Positions 11,335-22,000 of a DNA stretch of 64,000 bases are shown here, piece after piece. The DNA is from Zymoseptoria tritici IPO323. Taxonomy: Eukaryota; Ascomycota; Dothideomycetes; Mycosphaerellales; Mycosphaerellaceae. The stretch is from NCBI RefSeq assembly GCF_000219625.1, contig NC_018209.1, positions 1,240,001 to 1,304,000 on the forward strand, read 5' to 3'. The position numbers and the translations under genes are program-made. The first letter of the stretch is position 1; each line of letters opens with the position of its first letter. Below the pieces are notes generated by a model, which was not told the DNA's origin, did no database searches, and saw only the letters and a list, made by a program, of their open reading frames with translations.

Positions 11335-11880
11335 ATGTGCGACACCATCAGCATCCCGCCCTTCTTCGCCAACCGCCAGTACTGCGACCTCATCATTCGC
11401 TACGGCCCAACCGGCGGACGCATCGAACTCCCCGCCCACAAACTCATCGTCTGCCCGCAGAGCAAGATTCTCGAGACCGCCTGCAACGAGATCTGGAACC
11501 CGCGATACAGCGACATCCTCTTCCAGCAGGGCACCAAGACCGTCTTCTGCCTGCACCCGCGCCACAACCCCAAGGCCATCGAAGCGGTCTTCGAGACCTT
11601 CTACCACTTGCAGCACGACACCAACGAGTGGCTGAAAGACCAGGCGTGGAGCGACGTCGTCCACATGCATGAGATTGCGAGGCTCTTCGGCGCTCCGACG
11701 CTCGTCCATGCCACCAAGGTCGCTCTCGTGCAGATGATGAAGAAGATGACGGAGGAGAACGATCCGGAGTTGGGGTTTGCTACGGCCATTATTGCCGGCT
11801 ACCCGAGTTTGAGGGAGGGTCTCCAGGACATCGAGCTCGACGAAGCCATGCACTTGCTCGGCGGTATGACGATTGAATAG
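11335..11880 (+). CDS. BTB/POZ domain protein, short form (181 aa)
   Basis: A single coding exon starts in a good context (GCCAAAATG). Residues about 10-125 are a BTB/POZ fold: FFANRQYCDLIIRYG, AHKLIVCPQSKIL and a later helix pair around EIARLFGAPTLVHATKVAL. There is no second domain, so the product would be a stand-alone dimerisation module. Upstream, 11220-11273 fits a 54-nt 5'-UTR intron (GTAAGA donor, CTAAC branch, CATAG acceptor), which supports real expression. It differs clearly from the 58-62 kb BTB cluster: it has a long insertion between strands and no CIVxPxSK motif. Partners and targets are unknown. Confidence 0.8.
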   Translation: MCDTISIPPFFANRQYCDLIIRYGPTGGRIELPAHKLIVCPQSKILETACNEIWNPRYSDILFQQGTKTVFCLHPRHNPKAIEAVFETFYHLQHDTNEWLKDQAWSDVVHMHEIARLFGAPTLVHATKVALVQMMKKMTEENDPELGFATAIIAGYPSLREGLQDIELDEAMHLLGGMTIE

Positions 11881-11999
11881 GGAGTTTGGGAGAGAGATTT
11901 GGGGAGGGATCGGGCGGAGAGACTGGAGTTCGAGGCGTTTTCGGATTTTTATAGCTTCGAAAACAAAGGAGTTGCGCCAGATTCACTTACTTTGTCCAA

Positions 12000-12069
12000 C
12001 ACGTGCGTCTCTCGAGTAACTCCTAATCACAGCACGTGCGTCTCGAGTATCTATATAAAATAGCACGTG
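12000..12069. promoter_or_regulatory. Three spaced CACGTG palindromes
   Basis: CACGTG occurs at 12000, 12033 and 12064 (spacing 33 and 31 bp), each within a GCACGTGCG-type context and the first two followed by a CTCGAGTA copy. This is a short direct repeat carrying E-box/G-box sites for bHLH or bZIP-like factors. It lies 120 bp past the BTB stop, so its target is unclear. Confidence 0.45.
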
Positions 12070-12239
12070 CGGATCCCCCTCCGAGTACATACTAGAGTAG
12101 AGATCCTATGTCTCCCTTGAACATCAAGACCGATTGGGCTATTTGACGGGCATGCAAGTTATCGATTGAGCAAGCTGCGAAAGAGAGGCACAAAGGCAGA
12201 GGAGACAGATGGAGTGGCAGCAGGACTCATCGTCTCCAG

Positions 12240-13400
12240 GAAATCGAGCTCAGCCATCCTATTCGCCGAGGTGGTAAGTCCACGAACCTAGCGTGCATTC
12301 GTGAGAGCGAGATGGACATAAAGTGTCGAACGAGGAAGTCGGGAGGCAGTGTATTGTGGCATCTCCACGAAATGGCACTCGACCATGCTACGCGTTGAGT
12401 CGGCCAGTACATGGAGTCAACGAGCGTTGGTGAGAGCGAGAGAGTGACAGATAAGTTGGGAGAGCGAGATCAGTGGCAGCATGGCCTAGTATCCCCGAAG
12501 ACTAGAGCTCGACCATGATATGCGTTCGATTGGCGCGTCAACAACTGCAGTGTAGGTCGAGGAGAGCGAGAGACGGCAGGTCGAGATGATATGGAGAGTC
12601 AGGGGGCAGTCCAGCCTGGCATCTCTGTGGGAAGGGCCTCGACCATGCTGTTTGTTGGCTCAGCGAGTGGATGATGCCGGGGTACGACGGTGAAAGCGAC
12701 GACTGGGCGGACGACTTGAAAGAGAGAATTGAGCAGGCAGTACAGCATAGACCCTCTGGGGCACATAGATTGACAATGCCATGCTTTGATTCAGGGGATC
12801 CATAAAGGTAGTGTGGGTTAGTGAGAGCGATGAGCAGACAGTAGCGGATTTGGAAGTCGAGGCGACGTTACAGCATTGCATTTCCGGGAAACAAATCTTG
12901 GCTGTACAATGCTTCGACTCAGCGACTCCATGAAGCCAGTGTGCGTTAGAGAGGGCGAGGAGCCGGCAGAGGAGAGGGTAGGCCATACAGCGCAGCATCT
13001 CCGTGGAACAGAGATTGACCATGCCATGCGTTGAATCGGCGGTACCATTGACACGGCTGGAATGAGCGGGAACAATGGCTGTAACATCCCCGGCGAAGGC
13101 AGACCGACCATGCTGTGTGTTGGACCGCGGACATGACGAATCGAGCGTGCATCCATGAGAGCGAATGAACAGGAGTCTCCAGTGAAGGGCGTTCGACCAT
13201 GCCATGCGTTGATTGAGCGAGTGTATGCTCGCGCCGTGAGTGGACCGGGGCGACCAGCCGGTTGTCTTGAGGGACCAGGCCATCTGTTGGGGAAAGAAGT
13301 CCAAGACGACAGCATTTGTTGACGAGAGCAGATAGCTGAAGACCTCTGGAAGGCAAACCACGGCCAAGCCATGCATCGTCGAGGTGAGGCTACGATTCGG
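12240..13400. repeat. ~130-bp tandem repeat array with core GACCATGC
   Basis: Units share a GACCATGCCATGCGTTG-type core, then a GAGCGAG/GAGAGCGA tract, then CAGCATCTCC.. before the next core. Cores sit at 12381, 12511, 12641, 12772, about 12904, 13017, 13106, 13195 and 13273. The first intervals are therefore 130, 130, 131 and 132 bp, shrinking to 113, 89, 89 and 78 bp through internal deletions. A long minus-strand open frame (12660-13637) overlaps it, but its product is only the repeat read through in shifting frames, so I do not call a gene. Confidence 0.75.
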
Positions 13401-14509
13401 CGAGGTGTTCAAGCGAGGACGGAGACCGAAAGAGAAGGGTTGCTCTGACAGCCTGGTATAATTCAGACCGTGTGTCTGCCCGACAAGACGACGAAAAGAC
13501 ACAGTTCCAAGAACTAAGAAGGTAGTCCAGTAGAGCTGCGATGACAGAAAGTACCGTGAGCCAGATAATTTGAGCTCTTCCAAGCCATGAGTATACTCCG
13601 CAAGCATCTCTGAATGACTGAATATCCAGTGCGGCAAAAGCCTCCAAGGCCTTCAGTCTCGCATAACCCAGGCCAGGCACGAGTCGCCCGGCTACCAGGT
13701 AGCGCAGCCATTCGAATAACCCGACGTTGAGCCAGAGCCGGTTGGATTATCCACAATGTTATGAACCATCAGATGACCAGCCTCCACATCGAGCGCTGCA
13801 CCAAAGAAGGCCGAAAACGGTCGGATTGAGGTCGTGGAAGCGCCGTAAGCGTATGCTGTCCATGGCTTTGTATTCCGTCCAAGACCAAGAAAGCAGCCGG
13901 AACGATTTTTCATTGTCGTTGTCTTTGTTTCCGCCACAGCCAGCGTATCGTCCACATCTTGAAAGCTCCGCGTGCCTTGCGATCACCAGTCACATTGGCG
14001 GAAGTGCGCAGTGGCGAGCCAAGTCGTGGTTGTACGGATGCGCTGAAGAGCTCGATTTCGGCTGGCGAGGCGACAAGGAGGTCGAGGATGTCTGCGGCGC
14101 TGGGAATGGAGGATCGTCCCTCTTGAGACTTCCACTGCATGAGAGTTGCCAGTTCAAGGCGAGGTGTGCAGGCAATGGAGGTACGAACGACGTATCTGAG
14201 CTCGTGAGCATGAAGACATGCTTCTGGGCGATGCGGCTCGGCGAGAGATCGAGGACGAAGGGATGGTAAAGAGCCTGTTGGTGTCAGTGGTAAGGCTGTC
14301 GTTCGAGTTGACATTGCGAGACTTTCTGCTCAAGACTGCGAGGGTGAAGCGGCTCTTGATCGTGCTTGTGCCAGCGGTCGATGTCACGACAGAGGGCGGG
14401 TCTAAATCGGATGTCCTGGCAAAGCGCAGAAGAGTTGCATGGCTTATCAGAGACTCCACAGACTCCACCTCGTAGCCATCATTGCTCTCCCTTCTCCTCC
14501 AGTACCTAC
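13401..14509. other. Possible decayed minus-strand coding remnants
   Basis: On the minus strand about 13680-13480 reads as an ALEAFAAL segment followed by a hydrophobic helix. A similar ALEAFLAL segment plus hydrophobic run is found at 174-518 next to the other array, so the two may be fragments of one dead family. Minus strand 14240-13990 also looks weakly coding. No start, intron set or domain can be fixed, so no gene is called. Confidence 0.3.
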
Positions 14510-16531
14510 TCACAACCTCGCCCCCTCCTTCCCCTCCTCCACCCCCAATTTCTTCCCAAACGTAAATAAATTCCTCTTCCCATCGCACCTAACCCACCCC
14601 CTCTTCCCAATCGGCTCCACCTCCCAACTCGCCAACCGCTCCAACGTCTCCGCATCCCCCGAATTCGCCACAAACCTCCTCCCATCACTTCCCATCCTCC
14701 CAATCACAAACCCCTTCGTCGGCTTGTTATCCCGCGAGTACTCGACCGTGTACGTCTCAATCGAGCACTCCCCTTCGGCTTGCTCGATGATAGCGGGGAC
14801 GTGGACGTCGGTGACGAATTTCGGGAGAGGGTTGGCATCGGGGTAGGGGAGGCCGTCGCTGCGGGGGGAGCGAGAGAGGATGAGGACGTGTTGGTAGGTG
14901 ACCCAGCCGCCATTAGCCAATACCAGACCCGTCTTGCTATCGTCCGGCGAGCGCAAGCGGCGGGTCATGGCTGTTATTGCCTGAGTCGTACATCAGGTCA
15001 GATTGGGAGGCTAGAGGTGAGGTGGGACAGGGTGGGCATGGAGTGGACGTACGTGCATGGAATAGTTGTTCCCCGCGCCGCCGAAGGAGGTCAGGCCGCC
15101 TAGGAGCGTGATGGGTTTCGGAGAGCCGGTTAAGGGAAGGGAGAGGTGGTGGCAGGCGAGTTTGGGGACGATGGGGAAGCATCTGGTGGATATTAGCATG
15201 TTTGAACAAAGTTGCTGCGTTGAGAGGACGGCTTACGAGTAGAAGTCGTAGATGTCAATGTCTTCTTTGTTGATGGAGGAGACCTCGATCGCGGCGTCGA
15301 GGGAGCGGGAGATGGCTGGCGACCATGTGAAGGTTGGACGGAGCCAGACTTGATAGTCGGTGTCAGCTATGGTCAGGTCGAGGTGAGGTGGAGAGACTTA
15401 CTGTCGGTGCTCTCCTCTGTGCCCGCTCCTCCGAGAGGATAAATCCACTTGCTTCTCGGCACGCCCAACTCTGCCGCATGTTCCGTTGAAGTAAGAATGC
15501 ATGCCGCTGAGAGGTTGACGGTGTTGAACGCATTCATAAGCAAAGGATCTGGCACCACATCAGTACTAATTCTCGTCTCCTCTCTTTTAGAGTACGCAAC
15601 AACTCACAAGGGAAGCAAATCATCCGATTTCTCTTCGACACCGTCCCAATGCTCTTCTTCGTCTCGCCTTTCGCTGGGTAGTTCCACGCATACTCGTTCC
15701 TCTCTGCTACCGCGGCGAATTCAGCATATAGCTGGGAGGACTCGTCGTGGTTGTCGAGGATGGACTGATTGCGGTGGGCACGGAAGCCATTTTCGTAGAG
15801 TGGGTAGAGTTGGATGGGGTTGCCGAGGGAGTGGCGGGCGCCGTAGTCTGTAATGTTAGTCATTGGGTATATATCACACAGTTTAGCGATTGATCAAGCA
15901 TACTTTCTTGAAGTGCGCGAGTCGTCGGAGAGAACACGCCAGTCACATCCTCGTCCGGAGCCGTCCAACCCGGTGGTGGCATCTTCTTTGCAGCGGCGCA
16001 TGCGGTCACTTCAATTCAGGTCAGCCACAGCAACCCCATACTCAAAGCTTCGACAGAGTCTCACACGATGCCAAAGCCTCTGCTCCCGTCACAACAGCCA
16101 CCTTACTCTCGCCCGTCATAATCCTCCTCGCCGCCTCATCGACCAACTTCGCCGGCTGATTGCCACCATGAGTTTCGCTCAGTTGCTTATGCAAAGGTCT
16201 GAAGTTGAGTCGTTCGGCGAGGAGGGTCGGGTAGTCACATGGCCATGTCCAAGATCTTGTTACAGCTGGGGAGAAGCGTCAGCGGAAGTCCACACGGGCC
16301 TTTGAGGTCAAATGCAGGATGTATTGAGTCCTGGACAAGGTCATACTGACAAACACTATCAATCTCAGCCTGCAAAGTCGCCATATGCGAGGCATCTAGA
16401 CCGCTGTCTTTGATAGCTTCTTGTATCGCCAAGATCATCAATTGGAGGGGTTCGATCGCATCTTCGACTTTCTTGGAGCGGTTGACGAAGTCGCCGACTC
16501 CGATGATGATGGGTGTTTTTCGGGGTGCCAT
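14510..16531 (-). CDS. Thiolase-like acyl-CoA enzyme (SCP-x/acetyl-CoA acetyltransferase type)
   Basis: Eight exons: 16531-16351, 16265-16065, 16008-15904, 15847-15608, 15548-15402, 15348-15237, 15182-15053, 14980-14510. The sum is 1587 nt, 528 aa, and every junction keeps frame. The start reads MAPRKTPIIIGVGDFVNR, the usual N-terminus of this fungal thiolase group. About residues 60-130 give SWTWPCDYPTLLAERL and KVAVVTGAEALAS, and later FGGAGNNYSMHAI matches the conserved glycine-rich loop. The last ~130 residues are the extra C-terminal OB-like domain of type-1 thiolase-like proteins (GLVLANGGWVTYQH...). The family acts on acyl-CoA thioesters, probably peroxisomal or cytosolic. I see no classical catalytic cysteine motif, so degradative thiolase activity is not certain. 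Confidence 0.85.
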
Positions 16532-17057
16532 ATTGGTCGTGCAGCTTGGCCTGTGAAAGTTCGGAGCACAATGAAGGGAATATGGCTTTCACATTGATCG
16601 TCGAGCTCTGTGGTTGTGGTGGTGAGCAAGGTGAGGTCAGCAAGAGCCGAGCGGGCGGAGATTCGGCTTTGAAGTGCCTCGGCCGTGCCGATCCATGTCT
16701 CTGCCTGCTCTTCTTGGTAGCTTCTTTCCTAAGGTACATTCTACGAAGAAAAATCGATTCTGTGGTACTCGACGGTGAGTATTGAGAGGAAAGTAGAGGA
16801 TCCGCTGAGGTTTGGAAGTAGAAAGGCTTGGGCAGAGGCGATGCTGGACCACGAAGCACAATTCCAATGACCGCGGGCTTGAACCAGAACATGGACTCGT
16901 TCATACACAACATACATTCATCTAATACCATCAAACGTGGTACCATCATGCACCCGCAAAGACCCTCCAGAGCTTCTCAAACATCGACTTGCCATATCAC
17001 CTCATACCTCAAATCCTCCCTCCCTCCATCTACCATCCACACCTCCAACACCACCCA
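16532..17057. other. Intergenic region upstream of the thiolase-like gene
   Basis: This holds the promoter of the minus-strand thiolase-like gene and the 3' end region of the next minus-strand gene. No further gene or repeat is recognised. Confidence 0.5.
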
Positions 17058-17543
17058 CTACGCCCTCCGCCCCTTCCCCTCCTTCAACCCAACCCCCAAC
17101 ACAATCGCAATCCTCGTCATCACAAACGGAAAAGTCGTAACCGCCGCAACCCAATCCGCAACCGTCCACCTGCTCAACACAATCCACTCCCCCCACCCTC
17201 CCACCGCCTCCGCCAACGAATGCGTAAACAACACATCCGAGCACAAAATCCCCGCGCAGAGGTACTTCCAGACGCGAACGTCGTCGATGGCCCGCATGAT
17301 GACCAGTTCCGTGAAGACGATGTACAGCCAGGCGCCCGCGAGCTGGGTGTAGATGAAGTCGGTGGGGCCGTGGGTCGTGGTGAGGGTTTCGCGGGTTATG
17401 CCGGAGAGGTATTGGCCGGGGGCGAAGAGGGCTAGAAGGACGCCGCCGATGGCCATGGGGCCTTCGAGGGAGGTGAGGAGGAAGCGGTAGAGGTAGGGGA
17501 TTGAGTCGGTGGCTTTGGTTGGAGTGGGACTGGATGGTGCCAT
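17058..17543 (-). CDS. Four-helix integral membrane protein, DUF7704-like
   Basis: A single exon of 161 aa from ATG at 17543. Four hydrophobic helices lie at about residues 20-45 (LEGPMAIGGVLLALFAPGQYL), 63-86, 91-115 and 128-151, with short polar loops and a basic C-terminus (KEGKGRRA). Size and layout match a common small fungal membrane family of unknown function, which I believe is catalogued as DUF7704. The first-helix segment with EGP..GG is typical as I recall it. The cellular membrane and substrate, if any, are unknown. The Copia A insertion (target duplication 17701-17705) lies only ~160 bp upstream of the start codon and may have altered the promoter. Confidence 0.7.
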   Translation of the reverse strand: MAPSSPTPTKATDSIPYLYRFLLTSLEGPMAIGGVLLALFAPGQYLSGITRETLTTTHGPTDFIYTQLAGAWLYIVFTELVIMRAIDDVRVWKYLCAGILCSDVLFTHSLAEAVGGWGEWIVLSRWTVADWVAAVTTFPFVMTRIAIVLGVGLKEGKGRRA

Positions 17544-17705
17544 TTTGAGGGTGCAGATGGTGGGTCTGTGGGTGAGAGTTGTTCTTTCGTGTTGTTTGGC
17601 TAATCTGGTATGTTGACTTGTCGGAGAGAAGGATGATGGAGGAGGAGGATGAGACGTCTTTCTGATGTGCAATGTTGTCAGCATCACCCAAGCCGCGGTG
17701 AGCCG

Positions 17706-17876
17706 TGTTGTGATTAGGCTCAAGCTGAGTGGAAGAAGACCTCTGATTAGTAGGTATATATTGTTATGCAGAGAGAATCTTAAGTGTGAGATTCTTACTT
17801 TAGCTATCTGTGTGTAGGAATGCCTTAGCACTAGTCACGTGCACTTTACTAATAGTTAGTCTAATAATCTATAATA
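17706..17876 (-). repeat. Copia A 3' LTR
   Basis: 171 bp. The outer end TGTTGTGATTAGG adjoins target duplication AGCCG. The inner end is next to a polypurine tract on the element strand (AATAGGGGAG). RIP has changed CCACAACA to CTATAATA at the inner end. Confidence 0.92.
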
Positions 17877-18952
17877 CTCCCCTATTAGTAGCTGCATTAT
17901 TACGAGCTGTCTATTACCTAAATATAGCAGGTATTTACCTACTACGTAGCTAATACTCGGCTTTAGCTTGCTAAAAAGCATCTTCTTCTAGCTTTTTTAT
18001 TCCTCTACTTTATAATCTACACCTCTTATCTATTTAGCTAACTTATTAGCTAATCTATTATCTATCCCTTATAGCTATTAATAACATAATCTACATTACT
18101 AGCTATAGCTTCTAGAAGAAGAGCAGCTTTCTCTATCCCTAGGAAAACCTTCTAGCAAGTTATCGATAAAGCAAGAGCTATTAGTAGTAAAGATCTCCTA
18201 TAGATCTACAAAGATAGTTCTGTAGTATATTAGACTATGTATTAATTTATTAGAGGAGAGATAAATAGACACTACAATAGAGTAAATGTTAGGGCTTAGG
18301 GTCCCTTCTCTTTTGTAGCTTACTTTAATAGGTTTATAGCTAAGCTTAATAAGGATCTCCTTACTACAGACCTTATTAATATAGTAATAGAGGAGCTATA
18401 TAACCTAAGGGAGTAGGCCTTCCTAGTAGAAAACTACCCTAGTCTAATAACTCCTAATCCTTAGGGATTTGTGTTATGCTATAACTAGACTCCTCTTAGC
18501 TAAATGTTAAGCTCTAATAAGGTAGAGATAAAGCAGTAGTTAGTAGCATAGCATCCTATATATATTCTCCTTAAAATCCCTTCTTCCCTAATAGAAACTA
18601 ACATTCTCCTAGGCTTTAAGTTAAGATTCTAGGGGAATTAGCTTAGTCTTTTAGTAGTAGTCTAGGGGGGGTAGGCTGTAGGTTCTAGGACATACTCTAA
18701 TACTTTTAGGTTTTTATAAAAAAGTTTTCCTTTAGCTAGGTGTTTTTCTTATAGTTTCTTAGATACTTTTGTAGAGGTATATAGTTGCCTCCTTTCCTTT
18801 GTACAGATAAGAATAAAATAAGTATTCTAAGTATTATACTTCTTAGTTTTGTAACAAATAAAATAGTGTAATTCTAGGGAGGGAATCCTTCTTAGGTAGG
18901 AATGTAGGTATTAAGGCATAAATTTAAGGGCAATTTCCCTCTTCTTATTAAG

Positions 18953-19023
18953 GGCTAGTTAGTTAAGTAGTATAATTTCTAATTACAAATTAGAAGGTTA
19001 TAGGTTCAATTCCTGTATTAGCC
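18953..19023 (+). tRNA. Decayed tRNA-like sequence antisense in Copia A
   Basis: 71 nt fold as a tRNA. Acceptor GGCTAGT pairs ATTAGCC over 7 bp with one G-T, then TA, a D-arm with an AGTAGTA loop, a TCTAA/TTAGA anticodon stem around TTACAAA, variable AGGTT, and a T-arm ATAGG-TTCAATT-CCTGT. Loop lengths 7/5/7 and the B-box GGTTCAATTCC are canonical. The anticodon would read ACA; if RIP changed TGCA to TACA, the ancestor was GCA (Cys). It lies on the strand opposite to the element's genes, downstream of pol. It is too damaged to trust as functional. Confidence 0.6.
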
Positions 19024-19046
19024 TCTTATTTCGTGCGACTATGTTA

Positions 19047-22000
19047 GGATGTGTTCCTCTTATGCTCGCACGAGATGCTCTTTTTAGTAGACGCCTACAT
19101 TAGAGGATAGTGTTTAGGGATTTTAGTTTTGTTAGATAGTCTACAAGCTGCATGTCTATCCTTACAAACTCTACCTTAATACTCCCCTTGTTATGTTGCT
19201 CTCTGCAGTAATAGTTCCTAAGAGAGATATGTCTTAATCTTTTAGAGTTAGCATTGTTTTCTACAAGGCTAATAGCTAATTAATTGTCTACTTTAATAAG
19301 GATAGTAGAAATGCTTTTAGCCTAGGTAAAGGGCTAGAGCTTATTAATAAGATTCCTTACCTAATTTACTTCTCTTGTTGCCTTAGTAAGAGAGAGGTAC
19401 TCTGCCTTAGTGCTAGATAGTACTACTTCTTTCTACAGTTAAGATCTTTAGATAACTAGGCCTCCTACAATTTTAAAGAGCATTCCTAAGGTAGACCTAG
19501 ATATGCTAGGATTACTAGCAAAGTTAGAGTCTAAGAATGCTTTAATCTGAATTTGCTCCTTAGTTTTCCTATATATAAGGCACTTGTTAATTATGCCTGC
19601 AACATATCTCTAGATATGTTTAGCTGCCTAAACATATAAAGGTCCTAGGTTCTAAAGGAACCTTGCATAGTAGTTAACAGCAAAACTAATGTCTAGTCTA
19701 GTATAGTTTAATAGATATTGCAGTTCCCTAATAATCTTGTTAAAGAGATTATAGTCCTCCTTTGTTCCCTTATCCTAGAGGGGTTTAAGGAGGGTGTTAA
19801 GGGGGTACTTAACACTCTTTGCATTACTAAAACTATATCCTTAAAGTTTGTCTCTAGAATAGTATTCCTAAGAGACAGACATAGAGCTATCTTTCCCTTC
19901 CTTTAGGTAAAGTCTAAGAAAGACATTAGTATTAACAACCTTAATTGTGTACTTCTGCTCTAATCCCTTAATAAGCTTGTTAATCTTATAGTCTAACTAT
20001 CTAAAGATCTAGAAGTTATCTACATAAAGGAGAATAAGGATGCCTTTCCCTTAAAAGAGGCAAGCATTACTAATAGTTCTTGTTAGACTAAGCTTTTAGA
20101 GAGTGTCTATAGTATTGTAGTACTAGAGAGCAGCTGCCTGCTTAAGCCTATATAGTCCTTTCTTAACATATATAATATACTTGTAGGCATCTTTCTTAAA
20201 GAGATAAGCTCCCTCTAGTAGCTTAATAAAGATCTGCTTATCTAGGTTTGGATTTAGGAATGCAGTCTTAACATTAACTTGTCTCCTCTTCTAGCTAAAG
20301 TTAACTAAGAGGGACAGAAGTATTCTCCCTATTGCAGCTCTTAGGGTAGGAGTAAAGGTATTAACATAGTTAAGTCCCTTCCTTTATATAAATCCCCTAG
20401 CTATCTATCTAGCCTTATACTTCTCTACAGTTCTATCTAGGAGCACCTTAATCTTAAAGACCTATTTCCCTATAAGAGGGACTCTCCCCTTAGGGAGGGT
20501 GCTAATAAGTTTCTATTTAAGGCATCCTGTAGACTTAAGTAACTTAGCTTCCTTAATAATAGCTTTCTCCTATTCCTTATAGTTAGATCTAGAGAGAGCT
20601 TCCTTAACTATCTTAGGATTAGACAGATTAGGATTTGTTGCTTTAAGTCCTATCTTCTAGATCTTGCTGTAGTCTTTTCTTATAACTAATCTTCTACTTC
20701 TTAAGAGTCTAAATATGCCTAAGCTTTTAGGACTTGCTTTATTACCTAATTTCTTAGGTCTCTTAGGGCTTCTCCCTACTTTCCTCTTTCCTATAATATA
20801 AATGTCTAGGAAGGGAGTTATAGTATAATCTTAGAGGTCTTTCCTTTTAGGGCAATTCTCCGCTAATACTTAATGTTATAGCTATGTTAATAAGGCATTA
20901 GCCTGCTCCTAGAATCCCTTAGGACTTCCTTAGAATCCCTTAGGACTTCCTGTTTCCTTAGAAACATGCTCCCCCTAAGCTAGCTAGGAGGCTTCTTTAT
21001 ACTTAGTAGCCTCTAGCTAATTAGGCTTAGACTGCTTATGTTAGTTATCCTAGGACTGTATGTCCTAACCTAATATTTGCTCCCCCTAAGATATTAAAAG
21101 GGAGGCTTAGTTTCTCTCTCTCTATATAGTATTAAACATATTCTCTACTTCTTAAAGATAAGAAGTAGTAAGAGGTTAGGCATCTTGCCCTTAAGCATCC
21201 TAGCCCTAATCTTAATCCTTAGTATAGATAGCATAGGCTTCCTATTCTATAGCAATAGGTTATATTAGTTGCAGGAAACTCTCCCCCTAGAAGTCTAGGG
21301 TAGTAGGTATTATGCTATATACCTTATCCTTATTATGTATTATATAAGGAGAGGTTATAATCTTATGCTAAAACCTAGCAAGGGTAGATAGTTCAAACTT
21401 CTAAACTATATAGTTAGTTAAAGTGTTCTCCTAGAATCCTAGATTCTAGTATTTCTCTGCTCTAGGATAGAACTTCTATAAATTAAGTCTCCCCTAATTA
21501 TGTAGATATGCTCTGCATCTAAATCTCCTAACCTTTGTTAGATTAATATATAGAGTTCTAGCATTAAGATCTTAATTAAATTCCTAAAGAGGAATCTTAT
21601 TAGTTAATAGGTATACTAGCCTATTAGTAAGGAAGATTGCATATGCAACTACAAAACTCTAGAGAGGGAGAGGTAGGCTAGAGTTAATTATTATTGCTCT
21701 TGCCTTATTAAGGATAACCTTGTTAGATAATTCTGCAATTCTATTCTGCTTAGGAGTATAGGGAGCTAAGAAATCCTATCTTAGTCCCTTATTCTCTACA
21801 AATGTAATTAGATTATTATTATTAAACTCTCCTCCTCTATCTAAGAACTAGATCTTAACTATCTTTTTGTACTAGTTAAATATCTTAGTAGTCTATTTCT
21901 TAATAATTTGTGCAGCTTATAATTTAAGCTTACAGAAGATAGCCTATCTCCTTCTTAACTTTGCATTAGTAATTATAAGGATGTACTTGTATCTAAAGAT

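Noticed and set aside
12660..13637. Long minus-strand open frame (325 codons)
   Set aside because: It lies over the ~130-bp tandem array; the period is not a multiple of three and the product is only the repeat read in drifting frames, with no domain.
16828..17435. Pro/Thr-rich plus-strand frames over the membrane-protein gene
   Set aside because: Antisense shadows of the helix-rich minus-strand gene.
19718..19906. Small frame antisense to Copia A, with a twin at 28291-28482
   Set aside because: It is the complementary strand of the pol region and appears twice only because the elements are inverted copies.
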